A stretch of DNA of 64,000 nucleotides from positions 186,001 to 250,000 of the forward strand of contig NZ_FPBH01000010.1 in NCBI RefSeq assembly GCF_900116445.1, in the 5' to 3' direction. This document shows, one piece after another, positions 53,846 through 62,704 of this stretch. How positions within the stretch are numbered: the first letter of the stretch is position 1; every line of letters begins with the position of its first letter. Source of the stretch: Paraburkholderia aspalathi. Its GTDB lineage: Bacteria > Pseudomonadota > Gammaproteobacteria > Burkholderiales > Burkholderiaceae. Position numbers and translations under genes: made by a program. A model generated the notes under the pieces. That model saw only the letters and a list, made by a program, of their open reading frames with translations, made no database searches and had not been told where the DNA came from.

Positions 53846-54820
53846 ATGACGGAACAAGGAATCGACAAGGCATCCAGCTTCGAGGCCGTGCGTGCCCGCC
53901 TGCTAGCGCTGGCGTACCGCATGCTCGGCAGCCGCGCCGAAGCGGAAGACGTGGTGCAGGACGTCTGGCTCAAGTGGCATCTCGCCGATACGCAAGAGGT
54001 GCAGACACCGGCCGCCTGGCTCACCACGATCACCACGCGCGCGGCGATTGACCGGCTGCGTCACGTGCAGCGCGAACGCGCGTCACAGGCTGCCGGCTGG
54101 CTGCCGGAGCCCTGGCTCGACGAGGTGGCGCCGTCGGCGGAGGAATTGGCCTTGCGTGCAGCGGAGATGTCGTACGGCGTGATGCTTCTGCTCGAGCGTC
54201 TGAAGCCGGATGAGCGGGCGGCATTCGTGCTGCACGAAGCGTTCGATTGCGACTACGCGGCGATTGCGAAAATCCTCGACCGCACGCCGGCCAGTTGCCG
54301 GCAGATTGTCCATCGGGCCAAGGCGCGGTTGCAGCGTGCGGGCGCGCCGCTGGAACGACCGGATCCCGCCGCGCATGCACGGATCGTGGAACGCTTGCGC
54401 ACCGCGCTGGAGGCGCAGGATCGGGCGGCCTTGTTACGGCTCTTTAGCGATGCGCCGGAAGTCGTCAGCGACGCGCCGGTGTGCACGCAGGAACTGGGGC
54501 CAGTGGCCTGGATGGAGACGGTGACAGCGCTCGCGTATCAGGCGAGCCATGCAGAGGTGGTGTCGGTCGAAGGCGCAATGTGTATTGCGTTGCTCTTCGA
54601 AGGCGAGGTTGTGGGGGTGATCGACGTGTCCACGCTAAATCAGGCGGACGGCTCGACGAAGATCGTCGCCTTGCGCGCCGCCACCAGCGCGGCGCGTTTG
54701 CAGGCAGCCAACCGCTTGCTGGGCCGCGCGGCCGTCATGAAGCTCCTCGCGCGGATCCAGCGGAACGCCCTTGCCTCAATTACGATGCGCAGCGACTTCC
54801 CAGTTGATGTCAACGCATAG
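53846..54820 (+). CDS. ECF sigma factor, ECF41/SigJ-like
   Basis: A 324-aa extracytoplasmic-function sigma factor. Sigma2 is seen in LLALAYRMLGSRAEAEDVVQDVWLKW near residue 20 and sigma4 in ERAAFVLHEAFDCDYAAIAKIL near 130. A C-terminal extension of about 140 residues with a SnoaL-like fold (residues about 185-320) is the ECF41 hallmark that controls activity. The ECF41 DGGGK motif is not seen; the equivalent region reads VVSDAPVCTQELG. AGGAGG lies before the ATG. The expected oxidoreductase/epimerase partner is absent from the neighbourhood. Its 3' end overlaps the convergent EAL gene by 45 bp. Confidence 0.9.
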   Translation: MTEQGIDKASSFEAVRARLLALAYRMLGSRAEAEDVVQDVWLKWHLADTQEVQTPAAWLTTITTRAAIDRLRHVQRERASQAAGWLPEPWLDEVAPSAEELALRAAEMSYGVMLLLERLKPDERAAFVLHEAFDCDYAAIAKILDRTPASCRQIVHRAKARLQRAGAPLERPDPAAHARIVERLRTALEAQDRAALLRLFSDAPEVVSDAPVCTQELGPVAWMETVTALAYQASHAEVVSVEGAMCIALLFEGEVVGVIDVSTLNQADGSTKIVALRAATSAARLQAANRLLGRAAVMKLLARIQRNALASITMRSDFPVDVNA

Positions 54821-56053
54821 CACCTGGGTGCCGTGCGGCGTATGCGCGGCGATCGAGGCCGTTACGCACAGGTGTGCTTCGTTGATCGAGAGGTAGGGCG
54901 GCGTGAGGTGCACCTGGCCTGGCACGCGCATGGCCTGAATGAAGTACGGCCGGCGTTCCCAGCTCGCGCCTTCCGAATGCAGCAATGGCCGGAAGCGCTT
55001 GGCGCGTTGCGAAGCGCGTCCCGCCGGCAGCACGTTGTCGCCGATCTGCCGGCCCGAACCGTCGAGCACAAAACAGCGTGCCGTTTCGCCGAGCGTGAGC
55101 AGCGTCGCGGTCGCCTGGGTTACCGATTCCCCGGCCACGAGTTGGGCCGCCGCCGTTTCCAGCGCCGTGACATAGGGTGCGAGCCGTGCTGACTGTGCGC
55201 GTTCGCGTGTGGCAACCCGTTCGCGTAGTGCCGCGGAGAGCGAGTCCATCAGGCCGGCCGCCGCTTGCGGTTTGACCGGCTCGACGCTCGGGCCCGCGAA
55301 GTACGCGCCCTGCACGAAGTCGACGTTGCATTCGAGTGCGATCAGCGCATCGCGCTCGGTGCTCAGGCCGCCCATCAGCACCAGTTGGCCGGATTCGTGC
55401 AGCAGCGAGACGAGGCCCGGCAGCACGCGTTCGATATGCGAGTGTTCGCTCGCTTGCGCAAGAATGCAGCGGTCGAGCGTGACGATGTCCGGACGCAGAT
55501 TCCACACGCGGTCGATGTTCGAATGCTTGGCGCCAAAGCCGTCCAGCGCGATCAGGAAGCCGGACTTGCGCAGCGCGTCGATGATTTCGGCGAAGCGCGT
55601 GGTTTCACCGCCGGCCTGTTCGGATACTTCCAGCACCACCCGCTGCGGCGGCAAGCCCAGCGCCTTGAGGCCGGCGAGCAGTGCGTCGCCGTAACTGGTG
55701 TCCATCAGTGCGGCCGGGTGCAGGCTCAGAAAAAGCCATTCGTCGTGGCTGTCGAATGCGTTGAAGTTGCCCAGATGCAGCGATTCGGCGAGCCGCCCGA
55801 GTTCCAGCAGGTCGCCGCGCCGTGCCGCCTGCGTGAAAACCTCGTGTGACGGCACCTGCAGCGCATGTTCGTCGTGTGCGCGCAGCGAAGCGTGATAACC
55901 GATCGCACGCCGGTGCGACACCGAAAAAACCGGCTGGAACACGCTGAAAACCGTGTAGCCGCCGTACAGGACGGTGCGCCGGGAGCCTTCGTCGCCCGCC
56001 ATCGGGCGCGGCGGCTGGAAGCCGGGAGGATCGAGTTCGATCATGCTCATCAT
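54776..56053 (-). CDS. Degenerate EAL-domain protein with C-terminal sensory-type domain
   Basis: A 425-aa protein. The EAL fold is recognisable (residues about 35-275) but the signature is lost: the EAL position reads HAS (GYHASLR at 52-58) and the DDFG loop reads LDGFGAKHSN near 195. Metal-binding residues needed for cyclic-di-GMP hydrolysis are therefore missing. The C-terminal part (about 285-425) resembles the cache-like domain fused to YkuI-type EAL proteins. It may bind c-di-GMP or a partner instead of cutting it. Start ATG 56053 is followed closely by others at 56050 and 56044. Confidence 0.85.
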   Translation of the reverse strand: MMSMIELDPPGFQPPRPMAGDEGSRRTVLYGGYTVFSVFQPVFSVSHRRAIGYHASLRAHDEHALQVPSHEVFTQAARRGDLLELGRLAESLHLGNFNAFDSHDEWLFLSLHPAALMDTSYGDALLAGLKALGLPPQRVVLEVSEQAGGETTRFAEIIDALRKSGFLIALDGFGAKHSNIDRVWNLRPDIVTLDRCILAQASEHSHIERVLPGLVSLLHESGQLVLMGGLSTERDALIALECNVDFVQGAYFAGPSVEPVKPQAAAGLMDSLSAALRERVATRERAQSARLAPYVTALETAAAQLVAGESVTQATATLLTLGETARCFVLDGSGRQIGDNVLPAGRASQRAKRFRPLLHSEGASWERRPYFIQAMRVPGQVHLTPPYLSINEAHLCVTASIAAHTPHGTQVLCVDINWEVAAHRN

Positions 56054-56333
56054 GTCAGTCGTGTGGAAGTGGCGGCGCGCTTCTCATGCTCGGCACGAGT
56101 GGGCACGCGCAAAAATGTGAGTTTACAGGATAGGCTAGCAAGAACTATGCGCGTGCGGAAACACTCTGCGCGCGCCCGCTTGCCGCTGTCAGTACGGCGA
56201 TTGTGCGCTAGCGCGGGCGCGAAGGCGATGATTCGCACTTCGGTGGTGCGGCCCGCGCCCCTTTGCGGGTCGGCGACGGGGCGCGGCGGTTAGCGGCGGG
56301 TAGGGGCAACGCCACTGCAGCCTGGCGCAAAAC

Positions 56334-57794
56334 TCAGGTCCGTTCCGAAGGATCGGTCTTCTTCGCGGGCGTCCGGATGTCCGGCGAAAGTTGAGCGAAG
56401 ATCCACGACGAGCCGGCGGTGATGATGCCGACACACAGGAACGTCGCGTGGAACGCGGGCAGCGAATTGGCGGCGGTCACGCGCGGCAGGAGGCCGGTGA
56501 AGGTCGCGAGCAACGCGCCGGCAACGGTCACGCCGAGGCTCATCGATAGCATCTGCACGAGCGAGAACAGGCTGTTGCCGCTGCTCGCGCCGCCGGTGCC
56601 GAGATCCTTGAGCGTCAGTGTGTTCATCGCGGTGAACTGCATCGAGTTGACCGCGCCGAAGAACGCCAGTTGCACGAGCCGCAGCCACAGCGGCTGGCTG
56701 GCTGAAGTGAGCGCGAAGCTTGCCATGGTCAGGCCCACCAGCACCGTATTGACGATCAGCACGCGCCGGTAGCTGTATTTGACAATCAGTGTGGTGACGA
56801 GGCGCTTGGCCGCCATGCCCGCAGCCGCCACCGGCAGCATCATCATGCCGGCTTCGAAGGCGCTATAGCCGAGACTCACCTGCAGGAGCAGAGGAATCAG
56901 ATACGGCATCGCGCCGCTGCCGATCCGCGCGAACAGATTGCCGAGCAACCCGACGCTGAAGGTGTGGATCTTGAACAGGTCGAGCGGGAAGATCGGTGCG
57001 GGCTCGCGTACGGCGTGCAAACCGTAGGCGACAAAGCAGGCGAGGCTCAGGATTAGCAGCACCAACACGGTGGCGTGCTGGATGCCAAACTCCGTGCGGC
57101 CGTCGAGCGCGAATGAGATCGCCACCATGCCGAAAATCAGCAGCAGATAGCCCTTCAAATCGAACTTGCCGGTGTGCTCGTTGCGGCTATCCGGCATGAA
57201 GATGAAGGTGGCGATGCAACCCACGATCCCCACTGGCACGTTGATCAGAAAGATCCAGTGCCACGAAGCGATTTTCACGAGCCAGCCGCCGAGCGTCGGG
57301 CCGATCAGCGGTCCGATCAGTCCTGGAATCGCCACGAACGACAAAGCCGGCAAATAGCGTTCAGCCGGGAAGGTACGCAGCACCGCGAGCCGCCCGACCG
57401 GCAGCAGCATCGCCCCGCCCACACCTTGCACGATGCGGTAGATCACCAGTTGATTCAGGGTATGCGCGTTGGCGCACAGCAGCGAGCCGACCGCGAACAC
57501 GAGGATCGCGCTGAAGAACACGCGCCGCGTGCCGAGTTTGTCGGCGAGCCAGCCGGACACTGGAATCATCACCGCCATCGTCAGCGAGTACGCGATCACC
57601 ACCGATTGCATGCGCAACGGCAACTCGCCGAGGCTTGTCGCCATCGCGGGGAGCGCGGTGTTGACGATCGTGGAGTCGAGCGTCTGCATGAAGAAGCCGG
57701 TGGCGACGAGCCACAGCATCACGGTGAGCGAGCGGGCCGAGGGGCCTGAAGTGGCGGCGGGGGCTGAGGCGGGCAGGGTCGGCGGCGTGGACAT
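56334..57794 (-). CDS. DHA2-family MFS multidrug exporter
   Basis: A 486-aa inner-membrane drug:proton antiporter with 14 hydrophobic segments. Motif D1 (FMQTLDSTIVNTALPAMA) is near residue 37, motif A GWLADKLGTRRVFF near 81, and motif C-like region IPGLIGPLIGPTLGGWLV near 155. It resembles MdtD/EmrB proteins. No membrane-fusion partner or repressor lies beside it. A long run of convergent and divergent neighbours leaves it as a single gene. Confidence 0.9.
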   Translation of the reverse strand: MSTPPTLPASAPAATSGPSARSLTVMLWLVATGFFMQTLDSTIVNTALPAMATSLGELPLRMQSVVIAYSLTMAVMIPVSGWLADKLGTRRVFFSAILVFAVGSLLCANAHTLNQLVIYRIVQGVGGAMLLPVGRLAVLRTFPAERYLPALSFVAIPGLIGPLIGPTLGGWLVKIASWHWIFLINVPVGIVGCIATFIFMPDSRNEHTGKFDLKGYLLLIFGMVAISFALDGRTEFGIQHATVLVLLILSLACFVAYGLHAVREPAPIFPLDLFKIHTFSVGLLGNLFARIGSGAMPYLIPLLLQVSLGYSAFEAGMMMLPVAAAGMAAKRLVTTLIVKYSYRRVLIVNTVLVGLTMASFALTSASQPLWLRLVQLAFFGAVNSMQFTAMNTLTLKDLGTGGASSGNSLFSLVQMLSMSLGVTVAGALLATFTGLLPRVTAANSLPAFHATFLCVGIITAGSSWIFAQLSPDIRTPAKKTDPSERT

Positions 57795-57899
57795 GGAAGG
57801 CGGCTAGGCGCGCAGGGACGGGCTGGGACTCGCTATTCTAGGGAAAAGCGTGGCCCGGCGCAGCGGATATGCGCTCAGCGCGAAGACAAGATGATGAGG

Positions 57900-59318
57900 T
57901 CAGTCCGAGGGAGGCAACGCCACAGCAGCACGGAAAAATGCCTGGGCGCGCGGGTCATTGCCGAACGCGGCGTGAATCCTGGTCCACGGGCTCATTTCCA
58001 TGTTCGGCCGGAAATAGCTGCCAGGCGCCACGGTCACGCCGAGCGGTGCGCCGCATGCCACCAGCCGTTCGGCGTTACCGACGTGCGGCACACGCGCCCA
58101 CACGAACTTGCCGCCGACAGGCTTTTCGAACAGCTCCCAGCCGGCGTCTTCGAGTGTTTGAATGGTTGAGCCGAGCGCGTCGCGCATGCGGCGGCGTAGC
58201 CGTTCCAGATACTTGCGGTACGCGCCGCGCTCCAGCAACGTAGCGGCGACCGCTTCGGCAAAGCGTGAACCGCCGATGCTCGTCAGCATCTTGATGTCGA
58301 CGAGATCCTTGATGATTGCGTGGCTCGCTACCACGCAGCCGATCCGCAACGACGACGACAGCGTCTTCGACAAGCCACCCACGTAAATCACGTGTTCGAG
58401 CTGGTCGAGGGTGGCGAGACGATCGGTGACGTCGGACTGGAAGTCGGCGTAGATGTCGTCTTCAATGATCGTGAAACCGTGTTCGCGCGCCAGTTGCAGC
58501 AGCCGGAATGCCACCGGCGGCGCGACCGTGGTGCCGGTCGGATTGTGGAACACCGTGTTGATGAACATCAGCTTCGGCCGATTCACTTGCAACTGCGCCT
58601 GCAGCACATCGAGATCGGGACCGTTGCGGGTGCGCGGGATGCCGATCAGCTTCACGCCGTGCAGCTTCAGCAGACCGTTCAGGTTGTAGTAGCCGGGGTC
58701 CTCCACGAATATCGTGTCCCCGGCTTTGAGCATGTAGCGCATCAGCAGATCGAGTGCCTGGCTCGCGCCATTGGTGATCAGAATCTGCGAGGCGTCCGCC
58801 TGAATCCCCAATTGAGCAATACGACCTTGCAGATGTTCACGCAAGGTCAGATTGCCGAGCGGGAGCGCGTAATCGACCATGCTCGCGCTATCGGTGCGCG
58901 ACACGTGGCGGATCGCTTGCGCGAGGCTCTCCGTGTCGCGCCACGCATCAGGGATGAAGCCGCTGCCAAGCTTGAGCGTCTCACTCTGGTAGTTGAACTG
59001 CTGGAGGATGTGCCCCGATTCGTCCTCGGCGCGGCGCGGGTCCGAGGTGCCCTGGCATTGCGCGCTTGGCGGCTGGCGGTCGGCGACATAGAAGCCCGAG
59101 CCGTGCCGCGAGTCGACGTAGCCGAGCGACACCAGCCGGTCGTAAGCCTCGATCACGGGAAACCGGCTCACGCCGTAGTCGGCGGCGAACTGGCGGATCG
59201 ACGGCAGCTTGGAGCCGGGGTGAGCGGTGCGCGAACGAATCCAGGCGGTGACGCCCGTGACGATCTGTTCGGTGAGTGGTACGCCGGTTTCCCGATTGAG
59301 TTGGATTTCGAGTTTCAT
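57900..59318 (-). CDS. MocR/PdxR-type regulator (GntR helix-turn-helix plus aminotransferase-like domain)
   Basis: A 472-aa protein. The GntR winged helix spans residues about 5-75 (IRSRTAHPGSKLPSIRQFAAD, then YGVSRFPVIEAYDRLVSLGYV). A PLP-binding fold type I domain follows (about 100-470) with GASQALDLLM, FVEDPGYYNLNGL and the PLP Lys in VGGLSKTLSSSLRIG. MocR proteins sense PLP or aminated compounds. It is divergent from a DUF2917 gene, with a perfect inverted repeat between them. Confidence 0.92.
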   Translation of the reverse strand: MKLEIQLNRETGVPLTEQIVTGVTAWIRSRTAHPGSKLPSIRQFAADYGVSRFPVIEAYDRLVSLGYVDSRHGSGFYVADRQPPSAQCQGTSDPRRAEDESGHILQQFNYQSETLKLGSGFIPDAWRDTESLAQAIRHVSRTDSASMVDYALPLGNLTLREHLQGRIAQLGIQADASQILITNGASQALDLLMRYMLKAGDTIFVEDPGYYNLNGLLKLHGVKLIGIPRTRNGPDLDVLQAQLQVNRPKLMFINTVFHNPTGTTVAPPVAFRLLQLAREHGFTIIEDDIYADFQSDVTDRLATLDQLEHVIYVGGLSKTLSSSLRIGCVVASHAIIKDLVDIKMLTSIGGSRFAEAVAATLLERGAYRKYLERLRRRMRDALGSTIQTLEDAGWELFEKPVGGKFVWARVPHVGNAERLVACGAPLGVTVAPGSYFRPNMEMSPWTRIHAAFGNDPRAQAFFRAAVALPPSD

Positions 59319-59411
59319 ACGGTGCTTTTCCTTCGCCGAGCCTTCGGTGCGGCGTGCGCTGCACGTCCCTATGAAGCGCGATTGCCGTCAACTGTCCGTT
59401 TTTTCGACTGA

Positions 59412-59440
59412 ACAGTTCCGATGAAAGTGTTCGGAACTGT
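59412..59440. promoter_or_regulatory. Perfect inverted repeat, candidate MocR operator
   Basis: ACAGTTCCGA (59412-59421) and TCGGAACTGT (59431-59440) are exact complements over a 9-bp spacer. A further AACTGTCCG is at 59390-59398. It lies between divergent MocR and DUF2917 genes. Confidence 0.65.
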
Positions 59441-59508
59441 GCATGGGTATCTGATGATCGCACGTCAATAATCAATACAACAGGAAAGTTCTTTGAAGGA
59501 GAACAGCG

Positions 59509-59814
59509 ATGCGTGAAGTCCGGATTTTCGAAATGGAACATGACGAGCCTGCGGCGGCCTGGCGTGTCGCGCGTCCGTCGGTCTTCAAGGTGATCTCGGG
59601 TGAGATCTGGTTGACGGTCGAAGGCGAAAACGGCGATCACTGGCTGGCAACGGGGCAATCGATCGAGTTGCCGCGCGGTGCGCTGGCGTGGGTCAGCGCA
59701 GGGCGGGCCGGTGCGCGTTTCGCGCTGGCTAGCGGGTCGGAGCGCGCTGTAACACGGCCGTTGAGCGGTTCGCCGATGCTGAACTGGCTGCCGCGCTGGT
59801 TCGGTGTGGCGTGA
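59509..59814 (+). CDS. DUF2917 protein
   Basis: A 101-aa cupin-like small protein of unknown function, with ISGEIWLTVEGENGDHWLATGQSIELPRGALAW, the DUF2917 core. AAGGAGAA lies before the ATG. It is divergent from the MocR regulator and is probably its target. It ends alone, before a gene on the opposite strand. Confidence 0.85.
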   Translation: MREVRIFEMEHDEPAAAWRVARPSVFKVISGEIWLTVEGENGDHWLATGQSIELPRGALAWVSAGRAGARFALASGSERAVTRPLSGSPMLNWLPRWFGVA

Positions 59815-59906
59815 CGGAGTGAGGTGGCTGCGGCAATTGCTTCAGCCGCTGTAACCACTGCGGCTGATGCGGCCACGAATGTGCACCGCGTCTGCTGCGC
59901 GGCCGG

Positions 59907-61142
59907 TTAAGGCCGCGCCTCAATCTCCCCGATATAGCGCGCGCGTGGCCGGATCAACCGGCCGTCGCGCGTTTGCTCCATTGCGTGAGCAATCCAGCCG
60001 ACCACCCTGCCGACCGCGAACAGCGTGAACGCGGCGCCGGCCGGCAGGCCGAGCACCCGTTCGATGGCCACGAGCGCGAAGTCGACGGTCGGCTCCGCGC
60101 CGGTCGTGTCACGCACCGTGCGCGCGATCGCCTGCACTTCGCCTAGCGGCGAACGGCCCGGTGCGCAGTCAGCGAGCATCTCGAGCAGCAGACGCGCGCG
60201 CGGATCGCCGTCCGGATAAAGCGGATGACCGAAGCCCGACAGCACTGGCCCATGCGCGCCGTGCTCGTGGCGGGCGAGCCGGTTCGCCAGATAGCGGTCG
60301 AGGTCGGGGGCGCGTGACGCTTCATCGAGGAGCGCGGCAATCCGTACCGTTTCGCCGCCATGTCGCGGGCCGGCCAAGGCAGCCAGACCGCCGGCCACGG
60401 CGCCGAACAGATGCGTCCCCGTCGACGTGATGCAGCGAACCGTGAAAGTCGAAGCATTCAGTTCATGATCCGCGCAGGCCACCAACGCCGCGCGCAGCAG
60501 CCCCGCCTGCTGACGGTTGCGTATGTTCCACGCCGACGCCAATTGCTTGTGCAGCGGTTCGTTCGACGGCGCCGCCGAGACCATCGCGGCGGCCAGCAAG
60601 CGCATGACCGCGCAGGCGGTATCGAGTTGCGCGTCGCGGCCGAGCGCCCATACCCGCGGCATTTGCGCGGCGGCGGCCGGCAGCAGCACGAGCGCGCGGT
60701 CGAGCGGCGTGCTGTCGCTCCAGAGCTTGAGCCACGCGGCCCACTGCGCGGCGGCGAAGGGGACGGCCGGTGCATCGGCGATACGCCTCGCACTGCATTC
60801 CCACAACAACGCCGCGATATCCTCGAGGGATGCCGTGCGCGCCAGTTCCATGGCGTCGTGCCCGCGATACAGCAGGCGGCCGTCGGCCACCAGCGTGATC
60901 GACGATTCGAGCACCGGTACGCCCCAGTCCAACACCTTTTGCGCGACCTTGCCGGCGCGCTTGCCGTCTTCCTTGCGCCGGGCGAGCCGCCGTACTTCGC
61001 CGGCGTCGTAGAGCCGGTGTTTGCCTTGCGCATCCGGCGATGAACTCAGCATACCGCGGCTGACATACGCATACAGCGTAGGCAGGCTGATGCCGAGCGT
61101 AGCGGCGGCTTCGGCAGCGGTGAGGGAATGGGAGGGCGGCAT
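59907..61142 (-). CDS. HTH-fused citrate synthase family protein
   Basis: A 411-aa protein with an N-terminal MerR/excisionase-like helix-turn-helix (LTAAEAAATLGISLPTLYAY..., residues about 6-55, with the wing-like KHRLYDAGEVRRLARRK). A citrate synthase domain follows (about 70-411). The catalytic residues are kept: His226 in ADHELNAS, His261 in GPRHGGET, His306 in GFGHPLYPDGDPRA and Asp354 in PTVDFALVAIE. It may act as citrate or methylcitrate synthase and also bind DNA. It is divergent from a CoA transferase gene; four AATCAA/TTGATT half-sites lie in between. Confidence 0.9.
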   Translation of the reverse strand: MPPSHSLTAAEAAATLGISLPTLYAYVSRGMLSSSPDAQGKHRLYDAGEVRRLARRKEDGKRAGKVAQKVLDWGVPVLESSITLVADGRLLYRGHDAMELARTASLEDIAALLWECSARRIADAPAVPFAAAQWAAWLKLWSDSTPLDRALVLLPAAAAQMPRVWALGRDAQLDTACAVMRLLAAAMVSAAPSNEPLHKQLASAWNIRNRQQAGLLRAALVACADHELNASTFTVRCITSTGTHLFGAVAGGLAALAGPRHGGETVRIAALLDEASRAPDLDRYLANRLARHEHGAHGPVLSGFGHPLYPDGDPRARLLLEMLADCAPGRSPLGEVQAIARTVRDTTGAEPTVDFALVAIERVLGLPAGAAFTLFAVGRVVGWIAHAMEQTRDGRLIRPRARYIGEIEARP

Positions 61143-61164
61143 GGAAACGCGTAGAAACCGAAGA

Positions 61165-61201
61165 AATCAATATATATTGATTATCATAATCAAGATTGAT
61201 T
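61165..61201. promoter_or_regulatory. Overlapping palindromes, candidate operator
   Basis: Half-sites AATCAA 61165-61170, TTGATT 61177-61182, AATCAA 61188-61193, TTGATT 61196-61201. They form perfect palindromes at 61165-61182 (18 bp) and 61177-61193 (17 bp) and a 14-bp one at 61188-61201. The region is AT-rich in a GC-rich genome and lies between the two divergent starts. Confidence 0.75.
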
Positions 61202-61258
61202 GCAGCAAGGCGAAATTCTAGACTCGGTTCACTTTCTTCCTGTCCCAACTCGAACGAG

Positions 61259-62668
61259 ATGAACGATATGAGCACCATGACGCCTGAACTCGCACTCAAA
61301 CATATCTGGATGACCGCGCAATGCGACCCGACTGCGCTGCGCTCCGTCTCGCTTCCCGGCACCGACCCAGGCTTGCCGTCGGTCTATCGGGTCGGCGCGT
61401 TGGCGCAGGCGACCATCGCCGCGAGCGGCCTTGCAGCTGCCGAATACCATCGCTTGCGCACGGGGCGCCGGCAACACGTCACCGTAGAGATGCGGCGCGC
61501 GCTGGCCTCGTTTCGCAGCGAGCGCTATCTGCGTATCGACGACGGTCCGCCACCCGCTTTGCGCGATCCGGTGATGGGTTTCTACGCGACGCGCGACGGC
61601 CGCTGGATTCAACTGCACACAAACTTTCCGCATCATCTCGAAGGCGTGCTGAAGGTGCTCGGCTGCGCGAACGATCGCGCGGCGGTGGCCGAGGCGATTC
61701 GCGGCTGGGATGGCGCGACGCTTGACCAGACGCTCGCCGACGCCGGTTTGTGCGCGGCATTGATTCGCACGCCCGACGAGTGGGCTGCGCTCGATCAGGC
61801 GAAAGCGATTGCGGGGCTGCCCTTGTTCGAGATCGAGCGCATTGGCGATGCGCCGGTCGAGCCGCCGCGCGAGGCAGGCGCGGAGCGGCCGCTGGCGGGC
61901 GTGCGGGTGCTGGATTTGTCGCGCATCATTGCGGGGCCGGTGGCGGGACGCGCGCTCGCGCAGCATGGCGCCGAGGTCTTGATGGTCAACGGTCCGCACT
62001 TGCCGAACATTGCGCCGCTGGTGATCGACAATGGGCGCGGCAAGCGCTCGGCTGTGATCGATTTGCGCGATGCAACTGGCCGGGAAACGTTAAATGGCCT
62101 CGTTAGCGACGCCGACGTGTTTTTGCAGGCGTATCGGCCAGGGGCGCTCACGGCGCGCGGGTTCGGTCCCGAGGAACTGGCGCGAGTGCGGCCGGGGATC
62201 GTCTATGTCTCGGTTTGCGCTTATGGGCACAAAGGACCATGGGCTGCGCGGCGCGGCTTCGATAGTCTGGTGCAGTCCGCGAGTGGAATTGCTTTTACGG
62301 AGCGCGAGGCGGCGGGATGGGACGAGCCGAAGCATCTGCCTTGTCAGGCGTTGGATCACGCGACGGGATATCTGGCTGCGTTCGGCGCAATGGCCGCATT
62401 GGCGCGGCGAGCCACCGAAGGCGGAAGCTGGCACGTGAGGGTGTCGCTCGCGCAGACCGGACGGTGGTTGCAATCCTTCGGATTGCTTCCCGACGGCTGG
62501 AAGGCGCCCGACGTTTCGATCGACGATGTGCGGGATTGTCTGGGAAGCGTGCAGTCGGCGTTCGGGCGAGTGCTGGGCGTTCTACCGGCTGAGCGTCTTG
62601 AGGAGACGCCTGCGCGCTTTGACTTGCCGCCGGCTCGGATAGGGGCGCATGAGGCGAAATGGGCGTGA
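61259..62668 (+). CDS. CaiB/BaiF-family CoA transferase
   Basis: A 469-aa (from ATG 61259) type III CoA transferase. Typical blocks are VLDLSRIIAGPVAGRALAQHGAE, AYRPGALTARGFGPEEL and the catalytic-Asp region QALDHATGYLAAFGAMAAL. ATG 61268 and 61277 are possible starts, and none has a strong ribosome site. It transfers CoA between acids; the substrate is unknown. Its N-terminal half (about residues 1-190) is only weakly family-like, so the protein may contain two CaiB halves. It is divergent from the HTH-citrate synthase and probably shares its regulation. Confidence 0.85.
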   Translation: MNDMSTMTPELALKHIWMTAQCDPTALRSVSLPGTDPGLPSVYRVGALAQATIAASGLAAAEYHRLRTGRRQHVTVEMRRALASFRSERYLRIDDGPPPALRDPVMGFYATRDGRWIQLHTNFPHHLEGVLKVLGCANDRAAVAEAIRGWDGATLDQTLADAGLCAALIRTPDEWAALDQAKAIAGLPLFEIERIGDAPVEPPREAGAERPLAGVRVLDLSRIIAGPVAGRALAQHGAEVLMVNGPHLPNIAPLVIDNGRGKRSAVIDLRDATGRETLNGLVSDADVFLQAYRPGALTARGFGPEELARVRPGIVYVSVCAYGHKGPWAARRGFDSLVQSASGIAFTEREAAGWDEPKHLPCQALDHATGYLAAFGAMAALARRATEGGSWHVRVSLAQTGRWLQSFGLLPDGWKAPDVSIDDVRDCLGSVQSAFGRVLGVLPAERLEETPARFDLPPARIGAHEAKWA

Positions 62669-62704
62669 AGGCGTTGCGATTGCCCCGAAGGACAAACGCC
62701 GCGC

